DNA from: Arthrobacter sp. Alg241-R88
GTDB taxonomy: Bacteria > Actinomycetota > Actinomycetes > Actinomycetales > Micrococcaceae
Length of the DNA: 64,000 bases
Assembly: GCF_900537115.1 (NCBI RefSeq)
Contig: NZ_UNRG01000001.1
Location: 621,121 to 685,120, forward strand
Direction: 5' to 3'
In this document: piece after piece, positions 34,173 through 42,910 of the stretch
Layout of the letters: the number at the start of each line of letters is the position of its first letter
Numbering within the stretch: the first letter of the stretch is position 1
Made by a program: the position numbers and the translations under genes
Notes under the pieces: generated by a model
Told to the model about the DNA's origin: nothing
Databases searched by the model: none
Seen by the model: only the letters and a program-made list of their open reading frames with translations

Positions 34173-35416
34173 GCACTGCCACCCGGCGGGGAACAGGCGT
34201 TGCAGCGTCGGTCCAGGCGGTCGCTGTCCGGTTCCGCGCAACCCTCCGCGGCTGGCCCTGGTGGCTCCAGGTCTCGGCCATCTACATCGCGGCAAGGTTT
34301 GTTAGCGGCGCGATTTTTATGGCTGCCGCCCTGCACCAAGGGCCCAACCCCTGGTACCCGGCCAAGCCCGACTACTGGAACTTCATCAACATCTGGGACG
34401 CGCGCTGGTACGGCAGGGTTATCGCCAACGGTTATCCCGCCACACTTCCGGTCGATGACGCGGGCAATGTCCAGGAAAATACGTGGGCCTTTTATCCCCT
34501 GTACCCGTCCCTGGCAGGAGGGCTCAGCAGACTGACGGGGTTGGCCCCTGCTGCTTCACTGACCATTATCGCCATGCTGTCCGGACTGGCTGCCGCGCTG
34601 GTGGTCTATACGCTTTTCCGGCATAAGGCAGCACACGGGCCGGCACTGTGGGCGGTGGCGTTCTTCGCCACCTTCCCTGTGTCCGCGGTGCTCCAGGTGC
34701 CATATGCCGAACCGTTGTCACTGTTGCTGCTCGCGGCCGCACTGCTGCTGGTAGTCCGGCGGCAGTACCTGTGGGCGATCCCGGTGGTGGTGATGCTGTG
34801 CCTCTCGCGTCCGGTGGGCGTTCCATTCGCGGCCATGCTGGGGCTCCTGTTGGTCCACCGGCTGGTGCAGCGCTGGGGCAGCCGCGAACCGGATCCGCAC
34901 TCCGTCGGGGACCTGGCGGCCCTCACCGCCCTAACGGCAGTGGCAGGCCTCGCGGCGCTGGCATGGCCGGCCGCCGCCTGGGCGGCAACGGGTGACATCC
35001 AGGCCTATACCAAGACTGAAACAGTGTGGCGGGGCCAGGATCTGGTCCCGTTCAAGCCCTGGTTCGACACCGGCGTCGACCTCTTCGGCCCGGTGCTCGG
35101 ATTGGTGGCGCCTTTCGTATTTGTGGCGCTCTTCGGCGCGATGCTGTACCTGCCGCCGGTGGTTCGGCTCGGGGCCGAACTCCGGCTGTGGTGCGCCTGC
35201 TACATGGGTTACCTGGTGATGTTCCTCCACCCGCAGACCAGCACTTTCCGTATGCTGCTGCCGCTGTTCCCACTGGCGCTGGGCGCCGCGCTTCTGTCCC
35301 GGTCCCGGGCTTACCGCGGAACTGTTGTGGTGATGTTCGTGTTGTTGCAGATCGTGTGGATTGTCTGGCTGTGGGCGTGGGCGCAGTTGCCTGGCGGCGG
35401 GGATTATCCACCGTAG
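34169..35416 (+). CDS. PIG-V-like membrane glycosyltransferase
   Basis: 415-residue polytopic protein with about nine hydrophobic helices. The first extracytoplasmic loop has WNFINIWDARWYGRVIANGYP, the pattern of GT-C mannosyltransferases related to PIG-V, and is followed by a conserved NTWAFYPLYPSLAGGL. It probably uses a polyprenyl-phosphate sugar donor in envelope glycan synthesis. GTG 34169 overlaps the TGA of the DivIVA-like gene (GTGA), so the two are coupled. Confidence 0.82.
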   Translation: MSTATRRGTGVAASVQAVAVRFRATLRGWPWWLQVSAIYIAARFVSGAIFMAAALHQGPNPWYPAKPDYWNFINIWDARWYGRVIANGYPATLPVDDAGNVQENTWAFYPLYPSLAGGLSRLTGLAPAASLTIIAMLSGLAAALVVYTLFRHKAAHGPALWAVAFFATFPVSAVLQVPYAEPLSLLLLAAALLLVVRRQYLWAIPVVVMLCLSRPVGVPFAAMLGLLLVHRLVQRWGSREPDPHSVGDLAALTALTAVAGLAALAWPAAAWAATGDIQAYTKTETVWRGQDLVPFKPWFDTGVDLFGPVLGLVAPFVFVALFGAMLYLPPVVRLGAELRLWCACYMGYLVMFLHPQTSTFRMLLPLFPLALGAALLSRSRAYRGTVVVMFVLLQIVWIVWLWAWAQLPGGGDYPP

Positions 35417-35649
35417 AAATACCGGCTTCTGTGCAGGTCAGGGTGCATATTGGGCCCGCCCACAAATGTCCATCGATTAGCTACGGACGGGTAATTCCGC
35501 GATAATGGTAGGTAAGCAAGGACAATAAGCATTCAGAATACGCGCAGCCCCGGCGGTGTCCATCCACTCCGCCATGGCAGCTTGATCTACATGCGGACAC
35601 AGCCCACCCGGGCTGATCAGTCCTGGGACTAAATGGAGGGGAATTCCTC

Positions 35650-35817
35650 ATGGCGGCTATGAAACCACGCACCGGCGACGGCCCAATGGAAGTCACCAAG
35701 GAGGGCCGCAGCCTGATCATGCGCGTCCCGCTCGAAGGCGGCGGGCGCCTGGTGGTCGAACTGAATGCAGCCGAAGCGGCCAACCTCAAGGAATGCCTGG
35801 TCGGCGTTACCGAATAA
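35650..35817 (+). CDS. DUF3117 small protein
   Basis: 55 residues (MAAMKPRTGDGPMEVTKEGR..., ending KECLVGVTE). It matches the DUF3117 family, a short single-domain protein almost confined to actinobacteria (M. tuberculosis Rv1211 in the same neighbourhood). Function unknown. ATG 35650 has GGAGGGGA 8 nt upstream. It is followed at once by a hairpin and T-run. It was found by reading the sequence because it is shorter than typical ORF cut-offs. Confidence 0.92.
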   Translation: MAAMKPRTGDGPMEVTKEGRSLIMRVPLEGGGRLVVELNAAEAANLKECLVGVTE

Positions 35818-35825
35818 TTGTGCCG

Positions 35826-35870
35826 GACAGGGTCCGCAAGCCTTCGGGCTGCGGATCCTGTCTTATTTTT
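35826..35870 (+). terminator. Terminator after the DUF3117 gene
   Basis: Interrupted stem (35826-35842 with 35847-35862) around a TTCG tetraloop, followed by TTATTTTTT. The T-run overlaps the last codons of the convergent O-methyltransferase gene. Confidence 0.75.
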
Positions 35871-36495
35871 TGACCGCCACGAGCAGGCCGTCGCCGGTGG
35901 GAAGCATGGCTGAGGACAGCCTCTCGTCGTCGCGAATGCTCTTCCCCACCTGGCGCAGGACCACCGTGGTGGCCTCGCGGCCCGCAGGGTTGGCTACCTT
36001 GTCCTTGTCCAGTGCATCGTTGATGATCAGCAGCCCGGCGGGCTTCAGGAGCCGGATGGCCTGCTCCACATAACCGGGAAGTCCCGGCTTGTCAGCGTCG
36101 ATGAACACCAGGTCGTACGCGCTGTCCGTGAGGCGCGGCAGGACGTCGCCAGCGCGGCCGGAGATGGTCCGGGTGCGGTTGGCCGGGCTGCCGGCCTCCG
36201 AGAAGGCTTCCCGTGCGGCTTTGAGATGTTCCACGTCCACGTCAATGGTGGTGAGGACCGCGTGCGGACCGAGGCCGCGGAGCAGGCAGACACCGGAGAC
36301 GCCCGCCCCGGTTCCGATTTCGACGGCGGTCTGGGCCTTCGACGCGGCAGCGAGGACCGTGAGGACGGCGCCCACGCCGGGCCCGATGGGGGTCACGCCC
36401 AATTCAAAGGAGCGTTCCCGGGCCCGCAGCATGACCTCATCCTCAGCGGGCAGATCTTCTGCATAGGACCAGCTGGTGGACTTGTCGGCGCTCAT
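35863..36495 (-). CDS. Class I SAM-dependent O-methyltransferase
   Basis: 210 residues of the COG4122 catechol-type O-methyltransferase family. SAM motif VEIGTGAGVSGVCLL is at residues 58-72, followed by LTTIDVDVEHLKAAREAF and the metal/catalytic region LVFIDADKPGL and LLIINDALDKDKVANP. Substrate unknown. Its divergence from sigE is conserved in M. tuberculosis (Rv1220c/Rv1221), so it is a stable neighbour of the stress regulon rather than a pathway marker. Confidence 0.9.
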   Translation of the reverse strand: MSADKSTSWSYAEDLPAEDEVMLRARERSFELGVTPIGPGVGAVLTVLAAASKAQTAVEIGTGAGVSGVCLLRGLGPHAVLTTIDVDVEHLKAAREAFSEAGSPANRTRTISGRAGDVLPRLTDSAYDLVFIDADKPGLPGYVEQAIRLLKPAGLLIINDALDKDKVANPAGREATTVVLRQVGKSIRDDERLSSAMLPTGDGLLVAVKK

Positions 36496-36724
36496 GGGTT
36501 TTCGCTTTCTGGGCGGCAGGGGGAGTGTCCTGTACAGCCTACTGTGTCGTTCGGCAACAGCCGGGAAGGCGGGCTGTTGCGCCCACGGCTGAAGTTACCC
36601 GGCAGTCAGGAAATTCCCAGCCAAGTTTGAAATGATTATTATCTGGTCATCCATAGGGTGGTCGGCGCCGAATCAGAGATGTCAACAGTGTCCGGGCGTA
36701 AGCATTCCACGAGGGGAGTGGACG

Positions 36725-37339
36725 ATGTCATCATCAGTTGTGGCACCTGTCCCTGCAGCAAACAAGCCGGAGTCCGAGTGGGTGCGACCCACTTGGGAAG
36801 AAGTGGTGACCAACCACTCCGCGAAGGTTTACCGGCTGGCTTACCGCCTGACCGGAAACAAGTACGACGCCGAAGACCTCACCCAGGAGGTGTTTGTCCG
36901 CGTCTTCCGTTCGCTGGAAAATTTCAAGCCCGGAACGCTGGACGGCTGGCTGCACCGCATCACCACGAACCTCTTCCTGGACCAGGCGCGGCGGAAAACA
37001 CGCATCCGGTTCGACGCCCTTGCCGAGGACGCCGAGTCGAGGATCCCCGGGCGGGAACCGGGCCCGGAGCAGAGCTTCGAGCTGAACAACCTGGACCTTG
37101 ATGTGCAGGCCGCCCTTGAGGAACTCCCGCCGGACTTCCGTGCGGCTGTGGTGCTTTGTGATCTTGAAGGCCTGTCCTACGACGAGGTGGCCGAGGCCCT
37201 GGGCGTCAAGCTCGGTACGGTGCGCTCCCGCATCCACCGCGGCCGCACCATGCTCCGCGAAAAGCTGGCCCACCGGGACCCGCGTCCGCAGCAGTCCAGG
37301 CCCAAGCTGTCGTTGCCGCGCATCGCCGGCATCCTCTGA
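36725..37339 (+). CDS. sigE: ECF RNA polymerase sigma factor SigE
   Basis: 204-residue extracytoplasmic-function sigma factor. Region 2 is about residues 28-95 ([50 protein letters not shown]) and region 4 about 130-180 ([52 protein letters not shown]). ATG 36725 has GAGGGGA 8 nt upstream. Downstream rseA (7-nt gap) carries a zinc anti-sigma motif, so SigE is probably controlled by envelope or thiol stress. No matching autoregulatory promoter could be confirmed. Confidence 0.95.
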   Translation: MSSSVVAPVPAANKPESEWVRPTWEEVVTNHSAKVYRLAYRLTGNKYDAEDLTQEVFVRVFRSLENFKPGTLDGWLHRITTNLFLDQARRKTRIRFDALAEDAESRIPGREPGPEQSFELNNLDLDVQAALEELPPDFRAAVVLCDLEGLSYDEVAEALGVKLGTVRSRIHRGRTMLREKLAHRDPRPQQSRPKLSLPRIAGIL

Positions 37340-37346
37340 ACGGCAC

Positions 37347-38207
37347 ATGAGGCCCCAGTTTCCGCTCAGCCGCAGGCATCAGCGCACCGCGAGCCATATC
37401 CAGTCCTGCCATGAATGTGCTTCAGCCCTGCGCCGGGAGCGGCAGTACCTGGAGCGGCTGCGGGATGCGCCGATCCCGCCGGCCAGCGATGACCTGACCG
37501 CCCGGCTGCTGGCCAGGACCCAGGAGTTGGCAGCCCGGCCGCCGGCTCCTGCCCCGCATCACCACGCATCCAGGGCAGCGGTCCGGGTGCTCACCATGAC
37601 GGCGGGAGGCACCGTCGCCGCAGCGGGTGTGCTCGCTGCCGGCGCTTTCGCCGTGGCCGGTGAACCGCTCCAGGCAGATGGTGCTGCAGCCACGCTCTCG
37701 CAGGTCTCCGCCCAGACTCCGGCTGACGGCAGGACCCTGAGCGTGGACCGGTTATCGGGCCTGCGCTCGGAAGGCTGGGTATGCCCCGAGCTTGGGGCCA
37801 TGGGGTTCCACCTCGAGTCGGCGAAAGCCGTGATGTTCGAGGGCCGCCCCGCCGTCGAACTGAAGCTATCCGACGGAACCCACTACGCCACCATCACGGA
37901 ACGGCATAACCCCGGGGGCGCTGAAGGGGAACCTGGTTCCGGGCAGGCCGGCCCGCCGCTGCAGATCCTGGCGTCCTCGCCATGGTCCGCAACCTATAGG
38001 ACGCAGGGCCGCACCTTCACCTATGTCTCCGACCTCCCCGCTGAACAGGCCGACGACGCCGTGCCCATCCTGCAGCGCCTCAGCGAACAGGCGGGCGAAG
38101 GTGTCGCGGCCGACGCGCTGGAGGAACCTCCTGCGCAGCATCCTGAACCGGTGGCACAACGCCTGCAGCGCGGCGTCAACAAGATCGTGGCCCTTTTTAC
38201 GCAGTAA
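37347..38207 (+). CDS. rseA: Anti-sigma factor RseA (zinc type)
   Basis: 286 residues. The N terminus carries the ZAS zinc motif H17-x3-C21-x2-C24 (HIQSCHEC), which binds sigma in this class, then a short linker, one membrane helix (about 78-103, TVAAAGVLAAGAFAVAG) and an extracytoplasmic domain of about 180 residues with similarity to the sigma-E anti-sigma outer domains. ATG 37347 is chosen because homologues begin just before the zinc motif; the long open frame upstream is sigE sequence in another frame. Confidence 0.9.
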   Translation: MRPQFPLSRRHQRTASHIQSCHECASALRRERQYLERLRDAPIPPASDDLTARLLARTQELAARPPAPAPHHHASRAAVRVLTMTAGGTVAAAGVLAAGAFAVAGEPLQADGAAATLSQVSAQTPADGRTLSVDRLSGLRSEGWVCPELGAMGFHLESAKAVMFEGRPAVELKLSDGTHYATITERHNPGGAEGEPGSGQAGPPLQILASSPWSATYRTQGRTFTYVSDLPAEQADDAVPILQRLSEQAGEGVAADALEEPPAQHPEPVAQRLQRGVNKIVALFTQ

Positions 38208-38263
38208 AGCGGACAGTTTCCACCGCCCGTGGGCGGGAATCGTCACTGGCAGCCCGGAGAGGG

Positions 38264-38269
38264 TAATCT
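38264..38269 (+). promoter_or_regulatory. -10 element of tatB
   Basis: TAATCT ends 7 nt before GTG 38277, giving tatB its own promoter inside the sigE-rseA-tatB cluster. Confidence 0.6.
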
Positions 38270-38276
38270 TCCTAAA

Positions 38277-38687
38277 GTGTTTGGAATCAACGGCCCGGAG
38301 TTCTTTCTTCTGCTGATCATTGGCGTCCTCGTGATCGGCCCCCAGCGGCTGCCCGAATACACCCAGAAACTGGCCAACCTTGTCAAGGAAGTCCGCCGCA
38401 TGGCCTCCGGCGCCCGCGAGCAGATCAAGGAAGAAGTGGGAATCGACATCGATGATGTCGACTGGAAGAAGTACGATCCCCGCCAGTACGATCCCCGGCG
38501 CATCATCAAAGAGGCGCTCCTGGACGATGACGCCAAGCCCGTCAGCGCCGGTGCGCCTGCCGCCGTTGCGGCTGTCTCCGGCGCCGCCGCCGTCGCGGTG
38601 GCTGATGCCGCTCCGAAGCGGCCCGAGAGGGTGCTTCAGTCTCTTCCGCCAGGCGAAGCTGCCCCCTTCGATACGGAAGCCACCTAG
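38277..38687 (+). CDS. tatB: Sec-independent translocase subunit TatB
   Basis: 136 residues. Membrane helix with the Tat signature (GINGPEFFLLLIIGVLVIGPQRLPEYTQKLA) is followed by an amphipathic helix (LVKEVRRMASGAREQIKEEVGIDIDD) and a variable Ala/Pro tail. TatB with TatA/TatC exports folded proteins. GTG 38277 puts the helix at the N terminus and lies 7 nt after TAATCT. HtrA, which sits between rseA and tatB in M. tuberculosis as I recall, is not here. Confidence 0.9.
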   Translation: MFGINGPEFFLLLIIGVLVIGPQRLPEYTQKLANLVKEVRRMASGAREQIKEEVGIDIDDVDWKKYDPRQYDPRRIIKEALLDDDAKPVSAGAPAAVAAVSGAAAVAVADAAPKRPERVLQSLPPGEAAPFDTEAT

Positions 38688-38720
38688 CCACCCCGAGGCG
38701 GGGAGGCCTTGGCAGGAAAC

Positions 38721-39851
38721 TCAGCGGGGCTGCAGCCCCAGCTTCATGCCCGCCAAACCCCGGGGTTTTGCTGCCAGCCTTCCAGCGATGTCCGAGAGCG
38801 CTTGTGCCGCCGGCGTTCCGGCCTGGCCGAGGACGATGGGTACTCCCGTGTCGCCGCCCTCGCGCAGTTGGATGTCCAGCGGGATCTGCCCCAGCAGCGG
38901 CACGTCGGCGCCCACAGTGGCTGTCAGCCGTTCAGCAAGGACCGCCCCGCCGCCGCTTCCAAACAGCTCCATCCTGCCGCCGTCGGGCATTTCCAGGTAG
39001 GACATGTTCTCGATAACCCCGGCCACGGACTGCCCCGTCTGGGTGGCGATGGCGCCCGCCCTCTCGGCGACGTCGGCCGCGGCCGCCTGCGGCGTGGTAA
39101 CCACCAGGATCTCCGCCTTGGGGAGCAGCTGCGCGACGGAGATGGCGATGTCTCCGGTGCCGGGCGGCAGGTCCAGGAACAGGGCGTCCAGGTCGCCGAA
39201 GTAGACATCCGTCAGGAACTGCTCAAGGGCCCGGTGCAGCATGGGTCCGCGCCACGCCACAGGCTGGTTGCCGCTCACGAACATCCCGATGGAGATCACT
39301 TTCACGCCGTATGCAACCGGGGGAAGGATCATGTCGTCCACCCGCGTGGGCGCCTGGCTGATGCCCATCAGGCCGGGAACCGAGAAGCCATAGACGTCGG
39401 CGTCCACGATTCCCACGCGCAGCCCTTGTGCGGCGAGGGCGCAGGCAAGGTTGACAGTCACGGAGGACTTTCCCACCCCGCCCTTGCCGCTGGCCACCGC
39501 GTAGACCCTGGTAAGGGAGCCGGGCTCGTTGAACGGGATGCCGCGCTGGCCGCCGGCCCCGCGGAGCAGCTCTTTGAGGGCATCACGTTGCTCCTGCGTC
39601 ATCACCTTCAGTTCGACGTCGACGGCGGCCACTCCCGGAACTGCCAGCAGCGCCTTCGTCGCATCGGCTGTGATGGTGTCCCGGAGCGGGCAGCCGGCGA
39701 TGGTGAGCAGGACAACCAGGCTGGCCCTGCCGTCGTCGGAAACATTAATGGACTCCACCATGCCCAACTCAGTGATGGGACGGCGGAGCTCGGGGTCGAT
39801 GACCGTGGCCAGGGCGGCATTGACTGCCCCGGCCAGCGAGGTGTTATTGAT
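38721..39851 (-). CDS. mrp: Iron-sulfur cluster carrier Mrp/NBP35-type ATPase
   Basis: 376 residues if translation starts at the ATC at 39851. An N-terminal MIP18/DUF59 domain (SLAGAVNAALATVIDPEL, RRPITELGMVES) precedes the ParA-type P-loop ATPase with deviant Walker A ASGKGGVGKSS, DADVYGFSVPGLMG and DLPPGTGDIAISV. Mrp carries Fe-S clusters to apoproteins. The MIP18 domain is in frame and conserved, yet no ATG, GTG or TTG precedes it after the upstream stop; AAGGAG (39859-39864) lies 7 nt before ATC. The first conventional start, TTG 39767, would remove much of the domain and lacks a Shine-Dalgarno. Confidence 0.85.
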   Translation of the reverse strand: MNNTSLAGAVNAALATVIDPELRRPITELGMVESINVSDDGRASLVVLLTIAGCPLRDTITADATKALLAVPGVAAVDVELKVMTQEQRDALKELLRGAGGQRGIPFNEPGSLTRVYAVASGKGGVGKSSVTVNLACALAAQGLRVGIVDADVYGFSVPGLMGISQAPTRVDDMILPPVAYGVKVISIGMFVSGNQPVAWRGPMLHRALEQFLTDVYFGDLDALFLDLPPGTGDIAISVAQLLPKAEILVVTTPQAAAADVAERAGAIATQTGQSVAGVIENMSYLEMPDGGRMELFGSGGGAVLAERLTATVGADVPLLGQIPLDIQLREGGDTGVPIVLGQAGTPAAQALSDIAGRLAAKPRGLAGMKLGLQPR

Positions 39852-39862
39852 GGGTGCGCTCC

Positions 39863-40561
39863 TTAGCGGTCCTGGGTGGAATGCCCGGGCTTCACCCGGG
39901 GAATCTGTTGGGTGCGGGGGTTCCGCTGCCGGTCACGCTGTTCCTTGAGTTTCTCCCGCACCTTGTCGCGCGGGGACTCATGTTGCCCCTGCCCCGACGG
40001 ATCATGCGTCCGGAGCTCTTCCTGGGCTTCCAGCATGTCTTCCAACAGGGAGCGCAGCTCGGCGCGGACGTAGTCGCGCGTTGCCACCTCGCGCAGCGCG
40101 ATCCGCAACGATGCCAGTTCCCGGGTCAGGTATTCGGTATCGGACAGGTTGCGTTCAGCACGCTGGCGGTCCTGCTGGAGGGAGACGCGGTCACGGTCGT
40201 CCTGGCGGTTCTGGGCCAGCAGCAGCAGCGGTGCCGCATAGGACGCCTGCAGGGACAGCATCAGGGTCAGCAGGGTGAAACCGAGGTCCCGGGAGTCGAA
40301 CTGCCAAGCCAGCGGTGCCCAGGTGTTCCAGGCCAGCCAGACGACGACGAAGACCGTCATGTAGACGAGGAACTGCGGCGTACCCATGAAACGGGCGAAG
40401 CCTTCGGTGGCGTGGCCGAAGGCATCCGGATCAGGGGAGAACTTTGGCAGGATCCGCTGGCGGCCGCTCAGCGGCGTGTCCAGGCTGCCCTTCGCCGCCG
40501 CCTTGGCGGGGGTCCGCAGGTTGGGGTTCTTGGGAGCACCAATGTCAGCCAATGCGGCCAC
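39863..40561 (-). CDS. DUF1003 membrane protein
   Basis: 232 residues. Cytoplasmic N terminus, then the DUF1003 core of two membrane helices (FLVYMTVFVVVWLAWNTWAP and LGFTLLTLMLSLQASYAAPLLLLAQNRQDDRDR) and a long charged coiled-coil tail. Function unknown; the family is often beside MgtE/CBS proteins. It overlaps the MgtE-N gene by 17 nt and mrp follows 11 nt after its stop, so the three form one transcription unit. Its stop TAA forms part of the mrp Shine-Dalgarno. Confidence 0.87.
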   Translation of the reverse strand: MAALADIGAPKNPNLRTPAKAAAKGSLDTPLSGRQRILPKFSPDPDAFGHATEGFARFMGTPQFLVYMTVFVVVWLAWNTWAPLAWQFDSRDLGFTLLTLMLSLQASYAAPLLLLAQNRQDDRDRVSLQQDRQRAERNLSDTEYLTRELASLRIALREVATRDYVRAELRSLLEDMLEAQEELRTHDPSGQGQHESPRDKVREKLKEQRDRQRNPRTQQIPRVKPGHSTQDR

Positions 40562-41828
40562 CGAGCCTTCTTATCGGGGCTTCGCCGTCATGGGCTCGCC
40601 AGTCGTCCGGCAACAGATGATCCAGAACGTCATCAACAGTCACCGCCCCCACAAGCCGGCCGGCGTCGTTGACCACCGGAAGGGAGTTCAGGTTATAGGT
40701 AGCCAGGGTCCGTGCCACTTCGCTGATGTGGGCCTGGTCGGACAGCGGCTCAAGGTTCTTGTCCACCAGGTTTCCGAGCGGCTCGAACGGCGGGTATCGA
40801 AGCAACTGCTGGATGTGGACCACGCCCAGGAAGCGCCCGGTAGGCGTCTCCAGCGGAGGCCTGGTAATAAAAATGGACGAGGCGAGGGCAGGGGAGAGCT
40901 CCTCCCGCCGCACGTGCGCCAGCGCTTCGGCCACGGTGGCTTCAGGCGGCAGGATGACCGGGACCGGCGTCATGAGGCCGCCGGCAGTGTCCTCGTCGTA
41001 TTCCAGCAGGCGCCGAACGTCCTCTGCACCCTCGGGCTCCATCAGCTGGAGCAGTTCCTCCGCCTGGGCCGAGGGGAGCTCGCCGAGGAGGTCGGCGGCG
41101 TCGTCGGGGTCCATTTCCTCCAGGACATCGGCGGCGCGCTGGACGTCGAGGGCGGAGAGGATCTCCACCTGGTCATCCTCCGGCATCTCCTGGAGGACGT
41201 CAGCCAGGCGCTCGTCCTGCAGCTCACTGGCCACTTCGAAGCGGCGCTTGTCGCTCATCTCCTGGAGAGCTTCGGCGAAGTCCGCGGGCTTGAGGTCTTC
41301 GTGGTTCGCCACGAACTGGGTGGCGGCCTGGGGCTCGGTGCGGGGCCCCTGCAGGGCGTCAGCCCAGTCGATGATGAGGGTCTCGTTCCGGCGCAGCCGG
41401 CTCAGCGGCGAGAGGGAATGGCCCCGCCGGACAAAAAGCTTGCTGACGAACCAGTCGCGGGAGCGGTGTTGGTCCATGGCGATGTCTTCGATGGTGGCGT
41501 CGCCGCTGCCGTCCCGGAGGGTGACACGGCGGTCGAACATCTCCGCCACCACCAGGGTTTCGGCGCCGCGCTGCTCGAAGCGGCGCAGGTTGACCAGGCC
41601 GGTGCAGATGATCTGGGTCTGGTCGATGGAGGTGATCCGCGTCATGGGCACGAAGACCCGTTTCTTTCCGGGAACCTCCACCACGATGCCCACCACGTGC
41701 GGGGCACCCTGGGTGCCGCGGGAGAGCACAACAACATCGCGCAGCCGGCCCAGCCGGTCGCCCAGTGGGTCGAAGACGTCCAGGCCCAGTAGGCGCGCCA
41801 CGAAGACGCGGGTAGGAGTTGTACTCAC
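40545..41828 (-). CDS. PRC-barrel / MgtE N-domain / CBS protein without membrane part
   Basis: 427 residues. PRC-barrel-like start (VFVARLLGLDVFDPLGDRLGRLRDVVV), then the superhelical MgtE N domain with repeated Asp/Glu patterns (LAEALQEM-type: ADFAEALQEM, ADVLQEMPEDD, ADVLEEMDPDDAADLLGEL) and two CBS motifs toward the C terminus (AGGLMTPVPVILPPEATVAEALAHVRREE, PLSDQAHISEVARTLATYNLNSLPVVNDAGRLVGAV). The five-helix Mg2+ channel of true MgtE is missing, so it cannot transport; a Mg2+-sensing or regulatory role is inferred. GTG 41828 follows TAGCCT by 6 nt. Confidence 0.9.
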   Translation of the reverse strand: MSTTPTRVFVARLLGLDVFDPLGDRLGRLRDVVVLSRGTQGAPHVVGIVVEVPGKKRVFVPMTRITSIDQTQIICTGLVNLRRFEQRGAETLVVAEMFDRRVTLRDGSGDATIEDIAMDQHRSRDWFVSKLFVRRGHSLSPLSRLRRNETLIIDWADALQGPRTEPQAATQFVANHEDLKPADFAEALQEMSDKRRFEVASELQDERLADVLQEMPEDDQVEILSALDVQRAADVLEEMDPDDAADLLGELPSAQAEELLQLMEPEGAEDVRRLLEYDEDTAGGLMTPVPVILPPEATVAEALAHVRREELSPALASSIFITRPPLETPTGRFLGVVHIQQLLRYPPFEPLGNLVDKNLEPLSDQAHISEVARTLATYNLNSLPVVNDAGRLVGAVTVDDVLDHLLPDDWRAHDGEAPIRRLGGRIG

Positions 41829-41834
41829 TCCTAC

Positions 41835-41840
41835 AGGCTA
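41835..41840 (-). promoter_or_regulatory. -10 element of the MgtE-N/DUF1003/mrp unit
   Basis: TAGCCT on the minus strand ends 6 nt before GTG 41828. Confidence 0.6.
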
Positions 41841-41905
41841 CCGAGTCTGCTCTCTTTTAGCTGAATTTACAGGCAGCACACATAGTCATGGGCAAGAATG
41901 GGACT

Positions 41906-42844
41906 ATGGCAAACATTTTTGGCGCTCCCAAGGCTGGCGGGCCCAACGGCGTGGACGAAGCCCGCGCGGTTCCCACCGGCGACACTGTCGGCTCCTACAC
42001 GTCCTACCTGGACGCCCAGAAGGCTGTGGACTACCTCGCGGACCAGCAGTTCCCGGTCCACATGGTATCCATCGTGGGCAATGAACTGAAGATGGTGGAG
42101 CGGGTCACGGGGCGCCTGAGCTACCCGCGCGTGGCCCTGTCCGGGGCGCTGAGCGGCATGTGGTTCGGCCTTTTCGTGGGCGTGATGCTCTCCTTCTTTG
42201 CGCCTTCACCGGGGTACTTCTCCATCCTGGCATCCGTACTGATGGGCGCGGCCTTCTTTATGCTCTTCGGCATTGTCACCTACGCCATGCAGCGCGGGAA
42301 GCGGGACTTTACGTCCACCAGCCAGGTGGTGGCCACCAGCTATGACGTCGTCGTCTCGCCGGAGGCTGCGCACGAGGCGCGCCGGTTGCTGCAGCAGCTG
42401 CCGATGACCCGCTCGGATGCCGCCGCGGGCAATGGCCCCTACACGCAGCGGGACTACCAGAACCAGCCCTACCAGCAGCCCGGCCAGGGCCCTGCCCGCC
42501 CCTCCGGCTGGAACGATCCGTACGGCCAGTCTGCCGGCAACCAGGTGCAGGAAAACCCCGCCTACGGCGCGCCGGCCGGGCAACAGGCCGACGCCGGCGC
42601 GCAGCAGCAGCCCGCGCCGTCCCCGGCGCGCGCAGTGCGGTACCCCGACCTCCCCGATGGCCGGCCCCAGTACGGCGTCCGGGTTCCCCAGGGTCCTGAA
42701 GCCGGGGCCGGCGAGGCCGCGGGCGAGCAGCAAACGCCGGCACAGCAATCTGCAGGACAGCCCGGCGACGGGCAGCCGGCCGGCCAGCGGCCCGTGGATC
42801 GGCGCCCTGGTGACGATCAGCGCCCGGACGACTCCCGGCAGTAG
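41906..42844 (+). CDS. YflT/general-stress-like protein with two membrane helices
   Basis: 312 residues. The first 50 after the start (VGSYTSYLDAQKAVDYLADQQFPVHMVSIVGNELKMVERVTGRLSY) match the general stress protein 17M/YflT domain. Two adjacent helices (about 75-122, rich in Gly and Ala) follow, then a cytoplasmic segment (SYDVVVSPEAAHEARRLLQQLP) and a C-terminal half rich in Gln, Pro and Gly. Function unknown; the family is linked to stress. ATG 41906 (MANIFGAPKAGG) is chosen; ATG 41888 is possible. Confidence 0.8.
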   Translation: MANIFGAPKAGGPNGVDEARAVPTGDTVGSYTSYLDAQKAVDYLADQQFPVHMVSIVGNELKMVERVTGRLSYPRVALSGALSGMWFGLFVGVMLSFFAPSPGYFSILASVLMGAAFFMLFGIVTYAMQRGKRDFTSTSQVVATSYDVVVSPEAAHEARRLLQQLPMTRSDAAAGNGPYTQRDYQNQPYQQPGQGPARPSGWNDPYGQSAGNQVQENPAYGAPAGQQADAGAQQQPAPSPARAVRYPDLPDGRPQYGVRVPQGPEAGAGEAAGEQQTPAQQSAGQPGDGQPAGQRPVDRRPGDDQRPDDSRQ

Positions 42845-42860
42845 CCGGGGCAGAAAAGCA

Positions 42861-42907
42861 CAAAAAAATCGGGGCCACCGGAATTCCGGCGGCCCCGATT
42901 TTTTGTG
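42861..42907. terminator. Two-way terminator between stress gene and pepP
   Basis: A-run, ATCGGGGCC stem with inner CCGG-AATT-CCGG, complementary GGCCCCGAT and T-run: a symmetric rho-independent terminator serving both strands. Confidence 0.9.
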
Positions 42908-42910
42908 TGT

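Noticed and set aside
36605-36660. SigE-type autoregulatory promoter upstream of sigE
   Set aside because: GGAAA is present, but no GTT/GTC box lies at the required 16-17 nt spacing.
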